From Nucisporomicrobium flavum (lineage in GTDB: Bacteria > Actinomycetota > Actinomycetes > Mycobacteriales > Micromonosporaceae): a DNA stretch of 64,000 nucleotides. This document shows positions 27,080 through 36,705 of the stretch, piece by piece. Both the position numbers and the translations under genes were made by a program. Location of the stretch: contig NZ_JADMLH010000005.1 of assembly GCF_016464385.1 (NCBI RefSeq), positions 208,324 to 272,323 on the forward strand, read 5' to 3'. How positions within the stretch are numbered: position 1 is the stretch's first letter; each line of letters begins with the position of its first letter. The notes beneath the pieces were generated by a model. The model saw only the letters and a program-made list of their open reading frames with translations, was not told the DNA's origin and searched no databases.

Positions 27080-27444
27080 TCAGCGGCGGGTGGTCTGCAT
27101 GTGCGGGCAGCCGCCGCGGGTGTTGGCGGTGAACGCCGAGCCGGTGCGCTCGGCGAGGTTGGTCCAGAACGTGCCGGCGGTGTCTTAGTGGACGCTGGTG
27201 GACCAGCCGAAGCCGCGGTGCCGGCGCCACAGACGCAGCACGGTGCGGGTGCCGATGTCGTAGCCCTGGTACCGCGGGTCGATCTCGATTTGCGGATGTA
27301 GCCCAGCCGGCAGGCGCCGCACAGCTGGTAGTCCATGCTGCTGATGGTCATCGCGCCGATCTGGATGGTCGCCTTCTGCGGGCCCGCGTCGCCGCGCGGG
27401 TCGGCAGGGCCGCGCGGGCGCGTACCGTCAACCAGGCCCGGCAT
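27080..27444 (-). pseudogene. Decayed GNAT-like acetyltransferase fragment
   Basis: Two frames join into a protein-like sequence: MDYQLCGACRLGYI, then after a one-base shift EIDPRYQGYDIGTRTVLRLW, WSTSVH and TFWTNLAERTGSAFTANTRG with a terminal CPHM. The Gly-Tyr-x-Ile-Gly-Thr-Arg segment resembles the acetyl-CoA loop of GNAT proteins. An in-frame TAA at 27185-27187 interrupts it and the frameshift lies near 27285. Probably dead. The family call is tentative. Confidence 0.4.
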
Positions 27445-27499
27445 AGGGGCCCATCGCAGCACGCGACCGCCGAGAACGCCCGGCGCCAAGGGATGCCGG

Positions 27500-27665
27500 C
27501 GTTGCACCGCCCCGGCGGCGCCGTCCTGGGCTGCGCGGCTACTGTTCGCCGTTGCCGCCCTGGCCGCCGAGATGGAACGCGAGCTGATCCGCGAGCGCAC
27601 CCTTGACGGGCTACGCGCCGTGGCGGCCGGCCCTCGGCCCTCTCCCCCGGCCGGCTCGACTTCGC
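27500..27665 (+). pseudogene. Serine recombinase (resolvase) remnant
   Basis: The segment LLFAVAALAAEMERELIRER followed by TLDGLRAV matches the conserved helix region downstream of the catalytic domain of serine resolvases and invertases. The preceding RPGG motif is present but in another frame. The catalytic Ser domain and the DNA-binding tail are missing. Evidence of another lost mobile element. Confidence 0.55.
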
Positions 27666-27733
27666 CCGGGCCCGGCGGCGAGTCGGTGACTGCCATCGCC
27701 GCGCATCCCGGGCCGCGAAGGAGCCCAGGTTCG

Positions 27734-29713
27734 TCAGCCGGCGAGCATGTCGGCGAACTCGGCAGGGTCGATGATCGGGATGCCGAGTTGCGCGGCCTTC
27801 TTCGCCTTGGCCGTGGTCGTCTCGGCGGTGACCAAGGCTGTGGTGTTCGCCGAAACGCTGCCACTGGCCCGGCCGCCGAGCTGCTCGATGCGTTCGCTGA
27901 CGGTGGTGCGCGTGAAGCCGGGGACGCTGCCGCTGACCACGTACGTCTTGCCGTCCAAGGGCTTGTCGCCCTCGGTGTCGGGGACGCTCATGGTGACCCC
28001 GGCCGCGGCGAGCCGGTCGATGACACCGGTCATGGCGGCGAGGCCGTCGACGACGTGCTGGGCCTTGATCAGGCCCATCTTGTCGATCTCGGCGATCTGT
28101 TCGACGGTGGCTGCGCGCAGCGCGTCCATGGTCTTGAAGCGGGCGGCGAGCCATCGTCCGACGCTGCGGCCGGTCATCCGGACACCCAGGCCGGTGATCA
28201 CGCGGTTGAAGGGCTGCGACTTGCTGCGCTCAAGCGACGCGACGACTTTGGCCGCGTTGAGCTTGCCGAGCAGGACGACCCCGCCGGCCTTGGTGGTGCC
28301 CACGGGCAGCTCGGCCAGCTGCGCCTCGGTGAGCGTGTACAGGTCGGCGACATCGGTCGCGAGACCGGAGTTGACCAGGGCGACGCACAGCGCCTCACCG
28401 GCGCCTTCGACGTCCATGGCCTCGCGGCTGCACCAGTACTCCAGCGCGTTGGCGGCAGCACATGACGCGGTGTGGCAACGCCACAGCAGGCTGGACTTGT
28501 CCCACGGCTCGCCGCACTGCGGGCACGTTTCGGGTGGCGTCCACGGGGTGAGCCCGTGCGGCTGCTCCCCGATGGGCGAGGTGACGCGCGGGATGACGTC
28601 ACCGGCGCGCCACACAGCGACGGTCTGACCGATCGCGAACCCTTGGTCCTCGACGAATTTCGGGTTGTGCAGGGTCGCGTAGGTGATCGTGGTGCCGTCG
28701 ACGAAGACCGGGTCGAGCACGGCCCGCAGCGCGATGCGCCCGGTACGCCCGACGCGCACCTCGATGTCGCGCAGCACCGTCGAGCCCGTGTCGGCCGGGT
28801 ATTTGAACGCGGCCGCCCAGTACGGTGTGCGGCTACCCGCACCGAGCCGCCGGCGCGTTGCCTCGAGGTCGGCGGTCAGGACCGCGCCGTCGATCGGGAA
28901 ATCCAGGTCGCGGCGCAGATCACCGATGCGCGCGATGGCGGCGAGCGCGGCGTCCGCGTCGGCGGCGAACTGGACCTCGCCGGTGGCCAGCCGCCCCGCG
29001 ACCAGGAAGCCGAGCTCGGCCGCGTATGCCATCCGCTCGCGGTGGGAGGTGAACTCGCCCGACAGGTCGTACGCGGCGAAGGTCATCGGTGTCTCGTATG
29101 TGCGGTCGACGCTGCGGATCGACCCGGCGACCGCGCCACGGGAGTTGATGAACGCCTTGCCGCCGGCGGCGACCCGGTTGGCGCCGGCGGTTTCAAAGTC
29201 GTCGACGCTCATGTAGATCTCGCCGCGGACCTCGCCGGTCCACGCAGTGCCCAGCCGGGCCGGTAGGCCGGTGACGCCGCGCAGCACCTGGGCGGTGACG
29301 TTCTCCCCCGTGCTGCCGTCGCCGCGCAGCGCAGCCAGGACGAGCCGGCCCGCGTCGTACTCGACGCGGATCGCGAGCCCGTCGAGTTTGACCTCGACGA
29401 GGCAGGCATCGCCACCGAGACCCGCGATGAATCCGCGCACCTCGTCTTCGCCGGTGACTTTGCTCAGCGACATCATCGGCACCGGATGCAACACATCCCC
29501 GCCACCGGACACCCCCGCCGCGACTCGCGTGGTGACGCCGTGGTCGTCCCACTCGGGGTAGGCCGCCTTCGCCGCGGCGATGCGGTCGAGCAACGCGTCG
29601 TAGTCGGCGTCGGTCATCAGCACCTCGCCGGTGTCGTAATACGACCTCGCGGCGGCCTGCACCTTGCCGACAGCGGCAGTGAACTCAGCGTGGGTGAAGG
29701 CGGTCCCCGTCAT
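27734..29713 (-). CDS. ligA: NAD-dependent DNA ligase, accessory copy
   Basis: A 659-residue LigA-type ligase. The Ia domain has YYDTGEVLMTDADYDALLDR. The adenylation motif is VEVKLDGLAIRVEYD (the Lys in KxDG takes AMP), followed by LRGDGSTGENVT. Then come the OB fold, a four-Cys zinc finger (CPQCGEPW ... CHTASCAA), the HhH region and a C-terminal BRCT domain (KTYVVSGSVPGFTRTT). All domains look intact. The shortened, divergent sequence and position among pseudogenes suggest this is not the housekeeping ligase but an acquired paralogue of phage or element origin. Confidence 0.9.
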   Translation of the reverse strand: MTGTAFTHAEFTAAVGKVQAAARSYYDTGEVLMTDADYDALLDRIAAAKAAYPEWDDHGVTTRVAAGVSGGGDVLHPVPMMSLSKVTGEDEVRGFIAGLGGDACLVEVKLDGLAIRVEYDAGRLVLAALRGDGSTGENVTAQVLRGVTGLPARLGTAWTGEVRGEIYMSVDDFETAGANRVAAGGKAFINSRGAVAGSIRSVDRTYETPMTFAAYDLSGEFTSHRERMAYAAELGFLVAGRLATGEVQFAADADAALAAIARIGDLRRDLDFPIDGAVLTADLEATRRRLGAGSRTPYWAAAFKYPADTGSTVLRDIEVRVGRTGRIALRAVLDPVFVDGTTITYATLHNPKFVEDQGFAIGQTVAVWRAGDVIPRVTSPIGEQPHGLTPWTPPETCPQCGEPWDKSSLLWRCHTASCAAANALEYWCSREAMDVEGAGEALCVALVNSGLATDVADLYTLTEAQLAELPVGTTKAGGVVLLGKLNAAKVVASLERSKSQPFNRVITGLGVRMTGRSVGRWLAARFKTMDALRAATVEQIAEIDKMGLIKAQHVVDGLAAMTGVIDRLAAAGVTMSVPDTEGDKPLDGKTYVVSGSVPGFTRTTVSERIEQLGGRASGSVSANTTALVTAETTTAKAKKAAQLGIPIIDPAEFADMLAG

Positions 29714-30160
29714 GTCGACAACCTACGGCGCGGGTCCGACAAAACCGTGGATCATGGCTCGCCGGCGCCGCGCACCACCGGCGGCGAGGGCAGCTGTCGC
29801 CGGAGGGAAGGCGGGGCCTTGATCGGTCTAGTGCGGCTGTGCGGGTGGGACCAACTTGCGCCTTGCTGGCTCACGTTGCTGGCGTGCGGCGCGCCGGATC
29901 CCTCCACCTCTTGGGTGGCCAGGTCAACTTGGACCCGGGCCTGCAGCGTTCCGAGACGGCCGGCGCTGTGCCGCAGCCGACCGGTGCGAAGACACTGGCG
30001 GCTCGCCGCCCAGCGGGTCGAGGACATCTACTTCCCGGACAGCGGCAGGCCGCGCAAGTGGATCACGCCGCTGCCTTCCTGCCTGGCGCCGGGGCACCCG
30101 ATCGAACTACTGCGGTGTAGTTCTCGATCTTGTGACCTGCGCGTATGTAGCGTCGGCGAG
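29714..30160. other. Gene-free region with possible decayed coding sequence
   Basis: About 450 bases. A plus-strand stretch around 30000-30120 reads RVEDIYFPDSGRPRKWITPL, which looks protein-like, but no start or family can be assigned. Confidence 0.35.
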
Positions 30161-30370
30161 GTGGAGCGGGTGGAGGGCGCGTTCGAGACGGCAGACGGTG
30201 TCTGGCGTGTCGAGGTGGTGCGCTACCGCGGTTTGGGCCAGCTGTACCGGGTACGCCGCGGCGACGAGCTGGTGGCCGACCGTACGGTGATCGCCCGCGT
30301 CGAGCAGCTACTAGGTGACGCCATGTCGACGTTGCAGCCGGCGCCGGTCGAGCGGGCCGGGGTGGCCTGA
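30161..30370 (+). CDS. Small hypothetical protein, paralogue of the 61.7 kb gene
   Basis: A 69-residue protein with VEGAFETADGVWRVEVVRYR at its N terminus, a beta-hairpin-like motif also present in the 58-residue protein at 61674-61850 (VEGVLQTPDGLWRVEVVRR). The rest is a helix (VIARVEQLLGDAM). GTG at 30161 or at 30170 could start it; the second has GAGG eight bases upstream. Function unknown. Two copies in one window point to a small actinobacterial family. Confidence 0.55.
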   Translation: MERVEGAFETADGVWRVEVVRYRGLGQLYRVRRGDELVADRTVIARVEQLLGDAMSTLQPAPVERAGVA

Positions 30371-30420
30371 GTCATCCGCTGGCGCGCGCCTGCATGAGAG
30401 CGTCGCGGAGGTCGGTCAGC

Positions 30421-30637
30421 ATGGACTTCTCAGACCGATCATGACAACCGCTCCAGCGTAGTTAAGGCAGCGCTGCTCGCCGCCGGCAGCTTCGCCACCG
30501 CGATCGCCACGCTGCTGGCGGTCGCGGGCGAGTGGGGCACGCCCACGGAGACGGTCCGTTACGCCATCAAGATGATCGGAATGATTACCGCCCTGGCGTT
30601 GGGAGTCGCCGCGATCTACGTCTGGCCGCGCAAGTAG
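30421..30637 (+). pseudogene. Small membrane protein with N-terminal frameshift
   Basis: The ATG at 30421 has a good GGAGG site but its frame stops after seven codons. The neighbouring frame carries a clear protein, VVKAALLAAGSFATAIATLL and IKMIGMITALALGVAAIYVW ending PRK, with two hydrophobic segments. One missing base near 30432 would join them into about 71 residues. Sequencing indel or true frameshift. Confidence 0.5.
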
Positions 30638-30803
30638 CTGAGCGGCGGCCCAAGGGCTTCCCCTCCTCCTGGCCCGCCCTCCCTCGCGCCGTTCTGAGCA
30701 CCGTCGCCTAGCCGCAGTCCCCCAAGATCCGGAACGAGTGGGAACTGGCCGCTTGCCGGCTTCCGACGTCGAGTGCCTGGATGACCGCGGTCTACTGCAC
30801 GGT

Positions 30804-30998
30804 TCAGATGGGGCGATCTTCGTGAGTGTGTTGGCGTCGCAGCAGAATGGTTAGGACGGCGCGGGCGTCTCTGCGGCGTTGCACGGTAGGGGCGAGTAAC
30901 GCGGTAAGCGCGGCGACGGTGATGGTGGCGGAGTAGAGGGTCATGCCGGCGCCAGCCACGCAAGCGCCGTCGTGGATGAGAGTGAGCACGGTGGACAT
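30804..30998 (-). CDS. Small hydrophobic protein
   Basis: A 64-residue protein with one hydrophobic stretch (about 9-38, including AGAGMTLYSATITVAALTAL) and a basic tail (RRRDARAVLTILLRRQHTHE). ATG at 30998 has AAGGAG seven bases upstream, which supports translation. It diverges from the HTH-ATPase-repeat gene at 31176 across a 177-base gap. No family recognised. Confidence 0.55.
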   Translation of the reverse strand: MSTVLTLIHDGACVAGAGMTLYSATITVAALTALLAPTVQRRRDARAVLTILLRRQHTHEDRPI

Positions 30999-31175
30999 CG
31001 AGGACTCCTTGGCCGGACCGGGGTCGGGTAGTCGTCCTTCGGTTGTCGGGTGTCCGGGGGGTGTCCGCCGAGCGGGCAACGGCTACCTTCTGATCGTGGC
31101 CAGCTCATCGGTGGTGACGAAGTGTCCGGTGCGGTCCGGGTCCGGACCCCACCTGGTCAGGGACAGCCTGATGCG

Positions 31176-34100
31176 ATGACCGAGAGTCGATCACCAGCAG
31201 CTAGCGCGTTCTTCACCGCGCTCGCTGAGCTACGCGAGGCGACCCGCGACATCTCGTACGCCACGCTGGTTAGGGAGGCGGGCAAACAGCAGCCGCCGGT
31301 AAAGATCACCGCTCAGCGGTTGAGCGACTGGTTCGGCGGCAAGGGGTACCCGGTGACCGTGCCGTCGTGCGCTTCCTGGTCGCATACCTACAGGCCCGCG
31401 CCTCCGGCACGAGCGGCTACCAAAAACGTCCGCTGTCGTGGTGGCTCAATCTTCACCGGGACGCTGTGCAGGAACGACAGGCCCATCGCGATGACGCCGG
31501 GCGCGGTGCCGGGAATTCGCCGCCGCGGCGTCGGTTAGGGCGCGTGGTAAGCGACTGTGACCCCACGGGGCCTGGTGGGTTGGAGGTGCATCCGGCGATC
31601 CAGCTACCGGGCATCGGCGCGCCCGACGGGCTACCCGGTTATGTGCCGCGCGCGCATGACGCCCAGCTGCGGCAACTCGTCGACGAGATACTCACCGGCG
31701 GACGGTCACGGCTGGTCACGCTGGTCGGGGAATCGTCGACCGGCAAGACTCGCGCCGGCTGGGAACTCGCCCGATACCTCGACAGCCGGCAACCGGGCCG
31801 GTGGCGGCTGTGGCACCCCTACGATCCAACCCGTCCCCAAGCGGCCCTGGCCGACCTGGCGAAGGCCGGCCCAGACACGATCGTGTGGTTGAACGAAGCC
31901 CAGCACTACTTGATGCCCGCCGACCCGGCCGTGGGTGAACGGGTCGCCGCCGGCCTACGCATGCTGCTGGCCGATCCGGCCCGAGGGCCGGTGCTGGTGC
32001 TAGCGACCCTGTGGCCGGCCTACTGGACCACCCTCACCCTCCGACCTTCCGCGGACAGCCCGGACGTATACGGCCAAGCCCGGGACTTGATGACCGGCAC
32101 CGCGGTCACCCTCGCTGACAAGTTCACCTCGGCGGAACTGGCCGAGCTGGGCGGCCCGGGTGTCGATGCGCGGGTGCGGTACGCCGCCGAGCACGCCGAC
32201 GACGGCCGGATCACCCAATACTTGGCCGGGGCCCCCACTCTGGAGGATCGCTACCGCACCGCACCGCCCGCCGCCCGGGCAATCCTGCAGGTCGCCATCG
32301 ACGCCCGCCGACTCGGGCACCCCTTCCCTCTTCCCCACGCCCTGCTGGAGCAGGCGGTACCGGGCTACCTCGACGATCACGAATGGGATGACCTGGGCGA
32401 CGACTGGCTCGAATCCGCGCTCGCCTACACCGCCCAGCCCAGCAAAGGCGCCCGCGGTCCCCTGACCCGCATACGCCCCCGTCCCGGCCAGCCAGACCGT
32501 TCGGACGGGCAGCCCTGCTACCGGCTGGCCGACTACCTCGAACAACTCGGCCGCATCGAACGCGCCGGCGTCTACCCGCCCGACAGTCTGTGGAAAGCGT
32601 TCACCACCAGCAACAACCCCAGCCTGCTGCGAAACCTCGCACAACAGGCCGAACGACGCGGCCGTTACCAGCACGCGATCTGGCTGTACCGGCAGGCCGC
32701 CGAGGGCGGCGACACCAGGGCGCTGTGGGTGCTGGCCGTATGGCGCGAGGAGGCGGGTGACCCGACGGGCGCGGAGGCCCTGGCGATGCAGGCCGCCGAG
32801 CGCGGCGACACCAGGGCGCTGCGGGAGCTGGCCCAGCTGCGGGAGAGGGCGGGTGACCCGGCGAGCGCGGAGGCCCTGGCGACGCAGGCCGCCGAGCACG
32901 GCGACACCAGGGCGCTGCGGGAGCTGGCCCAGCTGCGGGAGGCGGCGGGTGATCCGGCGGGCGCCGAAGCGCTGTACTGGCAAGCCGCCGAGGGCGGCGA
33001 CACCAGCGCGCTGCGGGAGCTGGCCCAGCTGCGGGAGGCGGCGGGTGACCCGGCGAGCGCGGAGGCCCTGGCGACGCAGGCCGCCGAGCACGGCGACACC
33101 GGCGCGCTGCGGGAGCTAGCCGTACGGCGGGAGGCGGCGGGTGACCCGACGGGCGCCGAAGCGCTGTACTGGCAAGCCGCCAAGGGCGGCGACACCAGCG
33201 CGCTGTGGGTGCTGGCCGTACAGCGGGAGAGGGAGGGGGACCCGGCGGGCGCGGAGGCCCTGGCGACGCTGGCCGCCGAGCACGGCGACACCGGCGCGCT
33301 GCGGGAGCTGGCCCAGCTGCGGGAGGCGGCGGGTGATCCGGCGGGCGCCGAAGCGCTGTACTGGCAAGCCGCCGAGCACGGCTACACCAATGCGCTGCGG
33401 GAGCTGGTCCAGCTGCGGGAGAGGGCGAGTGACCCGACGGGCGCGGAGGCCCTGGCGACGCAGGCCGCCGAGCACGGCGACACTAGCGTTCTGCGGGAGC
33501 TGGCCGTACGGCGGAAGGCGGCGGGTGACCCGACGGGCGCCGAAGCGCTGTACAAGCGAGCCGCCGAGGGCGGCGACACCAACGCGCTGTGGGTGCTGGC
33601 CGTACAGCGGGAGAGGGAGGGTGACCCGACGGGCGCGGAGGCCCTGGCGACGCAGGCCGCCGAGCACGGCAACACCAACGCGCTGTGGGTGCTGGCCGTA
33701 CAGCGGGAGGAGGCGGGTGACCCGACGGGCGCGGAGGCCCTGGCGACGCAGGCCGCCGAGCACGGCGACACCGGCGCGCTGCGGGAACTCGCCGGGCGGC
33801 GGGAGAGGGCGGGTGACCCGGCCGGCGCCGAAGCGCTGTACCGGCAGGCTCTGGACCGCGGCGACACCAACGCGCTGTGGGCGCTGGTCGTACAGCGGGA
33901 GGAGGCGGGTGACCCGACGGGCGCGGAGGCCCTGGCGAAGCAGGCCGCCGTTCGCGGCGACACCGGCGCGCTGCGGGAGCTGGCCGTACGGCGGGAGAGG
34001 GCGGGTGACCCGACGGGCGCGGAGGCCCTGGCGAAGCAGGCCGCCGATCGCGGCGACACCGGCGCGCTGCGGGAAATCGCCGGGCGGCGGGCGAGGGCGG

Positions 34101-34282
34101 GTGACCCGGCCGGCGCCGAAGCGCTGTACCGGCAGGCTCTGGACCGCGGCGACCCCAACGCGCTGCGGGAGCTGGCCGTAGGGCGGGAGAGGGCGGGTGA
34201 CCACACCGGCGCAGACCGGATCATGAGCTTCGGGCTGATGGATTCCGGTGAGATCGCGGCCGGGTTGGACTTCGATTCATAG
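31176..34282 (+). CDS. HTH/P-loop NTPase protein with 16-unit TPR/Sel1-like repeat domain, frameshifted
   Basis: This is a large multidomain protein of about 1,035 residues if one base missing near 31362 is restored. The N terminus (from ATG 31176) is HTH-like: AELREATRDISYATLVREAG, KITAQRLSDWFGGKG. After the shift the frame continues VRFLVAYLQARASG. The NTPase domain has Walker A LVGESSTGKTR and a Walker-B-like IVWLNEAQHYL. A helical linker follows, then sixteen 32-residue helical repeats to the C terminus. The layout recalls STAND-like sensor proteins with a variable solenoid receptor. Substrate and output are unknown. The repeats keep frame throughout, which argues for recent selection. 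Confidence 0.75.
32696..34231 (+). repeat. Sixteen tandem 96-bp coding repeats
   Basis: Exactly 16 units of 96 bases, each encoding 32 residues with the pattern A-A-E-x-G-D-T-x-A-L-x-x-L then REx(A/E)GDPxGAEAL. Framework positions are nearly invariant in DNA. Variation concentrates at residues 3-4, 8 and 11-16 of the unit, where the alternatives RELAQ, RELAV, RELAG and WVLAV recur. High identity between units favours expansion and contraction by recombination. Confidence 0.92.
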
Positions 34283-34528
34283 CTGCGTGATGTTGGGGTA
34301 CACCCAAAACCACGCCGACGTGGCTCGTTCCGCCTGGTCACTACTCGCGATCCGGGCGCTGCAGCAGGCACGGCCGGATCAGGCCCCGTTCGGCCGGAGT
34401 CAAAAGTTCAAACCGGACATTCTGAAGACCCACGCTCTTAGGCGGACTTTTGCGTCTGCGGATCTTCCCGGGTTGGTGGGATTCGGGATGCAGGCGTGTG
34501 CAATTCAACATAGGCAAACAAATGCGGC

Positions 34529-35026
34529 CTAGGCAACGCAGGCGAGAACGCGACGGGGAGGCCCGTCTACCTTCACCGCCACCAGGCTGTCAGGGGTGGA
34601 GGGCAATAGACGGATCGGACCGTCTAGCTGGACGCAAGCGCTGTACTGCTCAATTAGAACTGACGCATCCTGATCTTCCGACAATGTCACGATGGTTCCG
34701 CCTGTGCTCTGAAGCGGGTTCCAAAGGGTCCCAGGGCTGGTGAACCAGCCCGGCGCGAAATCCGAGCTTGCGCTGGCGCGAACCGCCACCTCGGCCTGTC
34801 GGAGGCTGTAGCAGCCCTGGACGCTGGTATTGATCACCATCGCCATGCCAGCGATCACGGCCACGCCTAGTGCGCCGGCCGCTTGAACCTTGGAAGCCGC
34901 AACGGCCCCGCTGCGGGTGATCCTGGCGGCTTGCACCGCGCCCTGGCGTTGAATGCGCGCGGCTTCCTTAGACGCCTCCGCTGCGGCGCTAGCAGCGGCG
35001 TTCGGGTCCCTGCTCCCCCTGAACAT
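34529..35026 (-). CDS. Hypothetical protein with coiled N terminus and one membrane segment
   Basis: A 165-residue protein. Residues 8-45 are an Ala/Arg/Gln-rich helix (AAAEASKEAARIQRQGAVQA); a hydrophobic segment follows (about 48-67, AGALGVAVIAGMAMVI). The exterior part has three cysteines and a C-terminal KVDGPPRRVLACVA. ATG at 35026 or GTG at 35032 could start it. It is divergent from the terminase remnant. Unknown function. Confidence 0.5.
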   Translation of the reverse strand: MFRGSRDPNAAASAAAEASKEAARIQRQGAVQAARITRSGAVAASKVQAAGALGVAVIAGMAMVINTSVQGCYSLRQAEVAVRASASSDFAPGWFTSPGTLWNPLQSTGGTIVTLSEDQDASVLIEQYSACVQLDGPIRLLPSTPDSLVAVKVDGPPRRVLACVA

Positions 35027-35085
35027 GCTCACAGGATCTCACAAGCTTTCACCCAGCGCCTACGCAGGAAGAGAGGTGGTCTCCA

Positions 35086-35527
35086 TGGCTGACCGTAAGC
35101 CGACCAACGTCAAGATCCTTCACGGTAACCCAGGCAACCGGCCTGTCGCTTCGGGTACCTCATCCACGACGGGCGCTCCTAAGCCACCTGCCGACCTTAG
35201 GGGGAGGCATTCGCAGAATGGTGTCACATCACGGCCTACCTCCAGAAGGTCGGCCGGATTGAGCTAGTCGATTATGCGGCCCTCGTCGTCTACTGCACGG
35301 CGTAGGCAATGTTCGATGACGCCCGACATTCATTCGACGAACACGGCCCTCTCATCCCTGGCCGGGATGGGGGGCTAGTGAAGAACCCTGCTGCTCAGAT
35401 CATGCGGGACGCCTCAGACACGATGCTGAAGTATGGCGGTCGTTTCGGCTTCACGCCGAAGGATCGTCATAACATGGGCTTGGTAAGGGTGGCAATGAAG
35501 ATGGCGACGATATCGAGTCGGCGCTAG
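35086..35527 (+). pseudogene. P27-family phage terminase small subunit, frameshifted
   Basis: The N terminus ADRKPTNVKILHGNPGNRPV is the classic opening of P27-type small terminases. After a one-base shift near 35203 the frame continues EAFAEWCHITAYLQKVGRIE and LVDYAALVVYCTA, a TAG at about 35303, then MFDDARHSF, NPAAQIMRDASDTMLKYGGR and FGFTPKDRHN. Together these cover the whole roughly 145-residue protein. AGAGGTG precedes the ATG. No large terminase, portal or capsid gene follows, so this is a lone packaging gene from a lost prophage or a phage satellite. Confidence 0.7.
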
Positions 35528-35701
35528 CGGGATAGGAAGAGAGCAAACAAAGGGCGGCAATAATAAGGAACACAGGCAGGAGCCCCAACCGCGGCTTGTC
35601 CAACGCATACACCCTCGTGTAATGCTGATCTTTCTGATTTCTTTTCATCGCAACTTCCAGGCCGCATCCTGCCTGTTCAAGCCATCGATTGCGGAGCGTA
35701 T

Positions 35702-35944
35702 CTATTGATGCGCAGATTCGGCTTGGGCCTCCCGCCGCCGTTTCATCCACTTCCAGACACCGAGGATCGCCGCCGCGAGGGGCGATGGCGCCACCCACGA
35801 CTGATGCGACCTTGTCTGCGCTGTCAAGCCACCCACGAAGAGCACCGGCAGGTACGCGCCCTCGACGAACCGGCCGCCCTCAAAGATCTTCATGAGCGAG
35901 GCCGAGGTCTCGTCGCTGAGCAGCCAGGAGTTGGCGTCCGTCAT
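35702..35944 (-). CDS. Small hypothetical protein with a hydrophobic segment
   Basis: An 80-residue protein. Residues about 22-48 are moderately hydrophobic (GRFVEGAYLPVLFVGGLTAQ) and a second patch precedes a basic tail (AAAILGVWKWMKRRREAQ). No ribosome site is obvious, so the start is uncertain. It may be phage-derived given the adjacent terminase remnant. Confidence 0.4.
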   Translation of the reverse strand: MTDANSWLLSDETSASLMKIFEGGRFVEGAYLPVLFVGGLTAQTRSHQSWVAPSPLAAAILGVWKWMKRRREAQAESAHQ

Positions 35945-36052
35945 CCGGTTGACGGTGTCCGTGAGGTCAGCGGCGGAGAGCCTCGCCAGCGCGGCCGAGG
36001 CCGGACGATCAGGCTGCTCCTGCCCGTCCGGATCGGCACCGTCTCCCTAGGA

Positions 36053-36091
36053 CGACAGGGTGTCGCTGCGAACCGCGGCGACACCCTGTCG
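36053..36091 (-). terminator. Strong hairpin below the secreted-protein gene
   Basis: Perfect 14-bp arms CGACAGGGTGTCGC and GCGACACCCTGTCG around an 11-base loop, 24 bases past the stop of the minus-strand gene at 36115. No T run follows, so it may act with Rho or as an RNA-stabilising hairpin. Confidence 0.6.
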
Positions 36092-36114
36092 CCGGTCTAG
36101 GGTGTGCCGGGAGC

Positions 36115-36705
36115 TCAGAACTCGGCCTTACCCGAGGCGCCAGGGACGTGGTCCTCGTACATGACGCCTATCACCAGGCGGAACTTGGTGCCGTCCTTGA
36201 CGTTGGTGGCGACGTTCTTCCACTGACCGGCGATCAAGTCGGTGGTGTAGTTGCACTTGACGTAGGTACTGGTACCGAAGCTCACGCAGGCGCGGATCCG
36301 CCAGTTGTTGGTGTTCCAGATCTGGATGTCCTTGCACTGCGTGGTGGTCTTGAGTACCGGACTGAAGCTGCGGCTCCATCCCTTGTCCGGGTGCTCGGGG
36401 AACATCACTGAGCCATACCCCGAAAAGCTGAACGAGTACGGTGCCGCTCGACAGCCGGATGCGGCCAGGGCCGCCCTCGCTCTCGAGTCCGCGCTCGGAT
36501 CTCGGTAGATGGCGGCCTGCGCCGGTGTGGCGCCCATCAGCGGCAGGGACGCGGCGGTGGCCGCGGCGATGATCAGCAGCAGCGGCATGCGCCGCCGGGT
36601 TCGGGCGGTGACCCGAGTCGACCTGATTGTCGTGTCGTGCCGGGGAAGCGCCGCGGCGGCGTGGGCGACGGCCGTGGTGGGGGTGCGGGTCAGGGTGGTG
36701 TTCAT
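36115..36705 (-). CDS. Secreted hypothetical protein
   Basis: A 196-residue protein with a long basic N region and a Sec-type signal at about 40-65 (PLLLIIAAATAASLPLMGAT, cleavage after AQA). The mature domain is Tyr/Trp/Cys-rich with four or so cysteines (ASGCRAAPYSF, TTQCKDIQIW, IRACVSFG, VKCNYTT), a beta-rich pattern stabilised by disulphides. ATG at 36705 overlaps the stop of the MFS gene by four bases, so it is translationally coupled to the transporter. Role unknown; it could be a small secreted effector or inhibitor. Confidence 0.65.
   Translation of the reverse strand: MNTTLTRTPTTAVAHAAAALPRHDTTIRSTRVTARTRRRMPLLLIIAAATAASLPLMGATPAQAAIYRDPSADSRARAALAASGCRAAPYSFSFSGYGSVMFPEHPDKGWSRSFSPVLKTTTQCKDIQIWNTNNWRIRACVSFGTSTYVKCNYTTDLIAGQWKNVATNVKDGTKFRLVIGVMYEDHVPGASGKAEF

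Noticed and set aside
32000..33091. Long antisense frames inside the 96-bp repeat array
   Set aside because: Repeats of a multiple-of-three length open several frames at once; only the plus frame continues into the NTPase domain.
34360..34520. Integrase-like fragment downstream of the repeat gene
   Set aside because: A short stretch reading THALRRTFAS resembles a recombinase box, but no neighbouring catalytic motif supports it.
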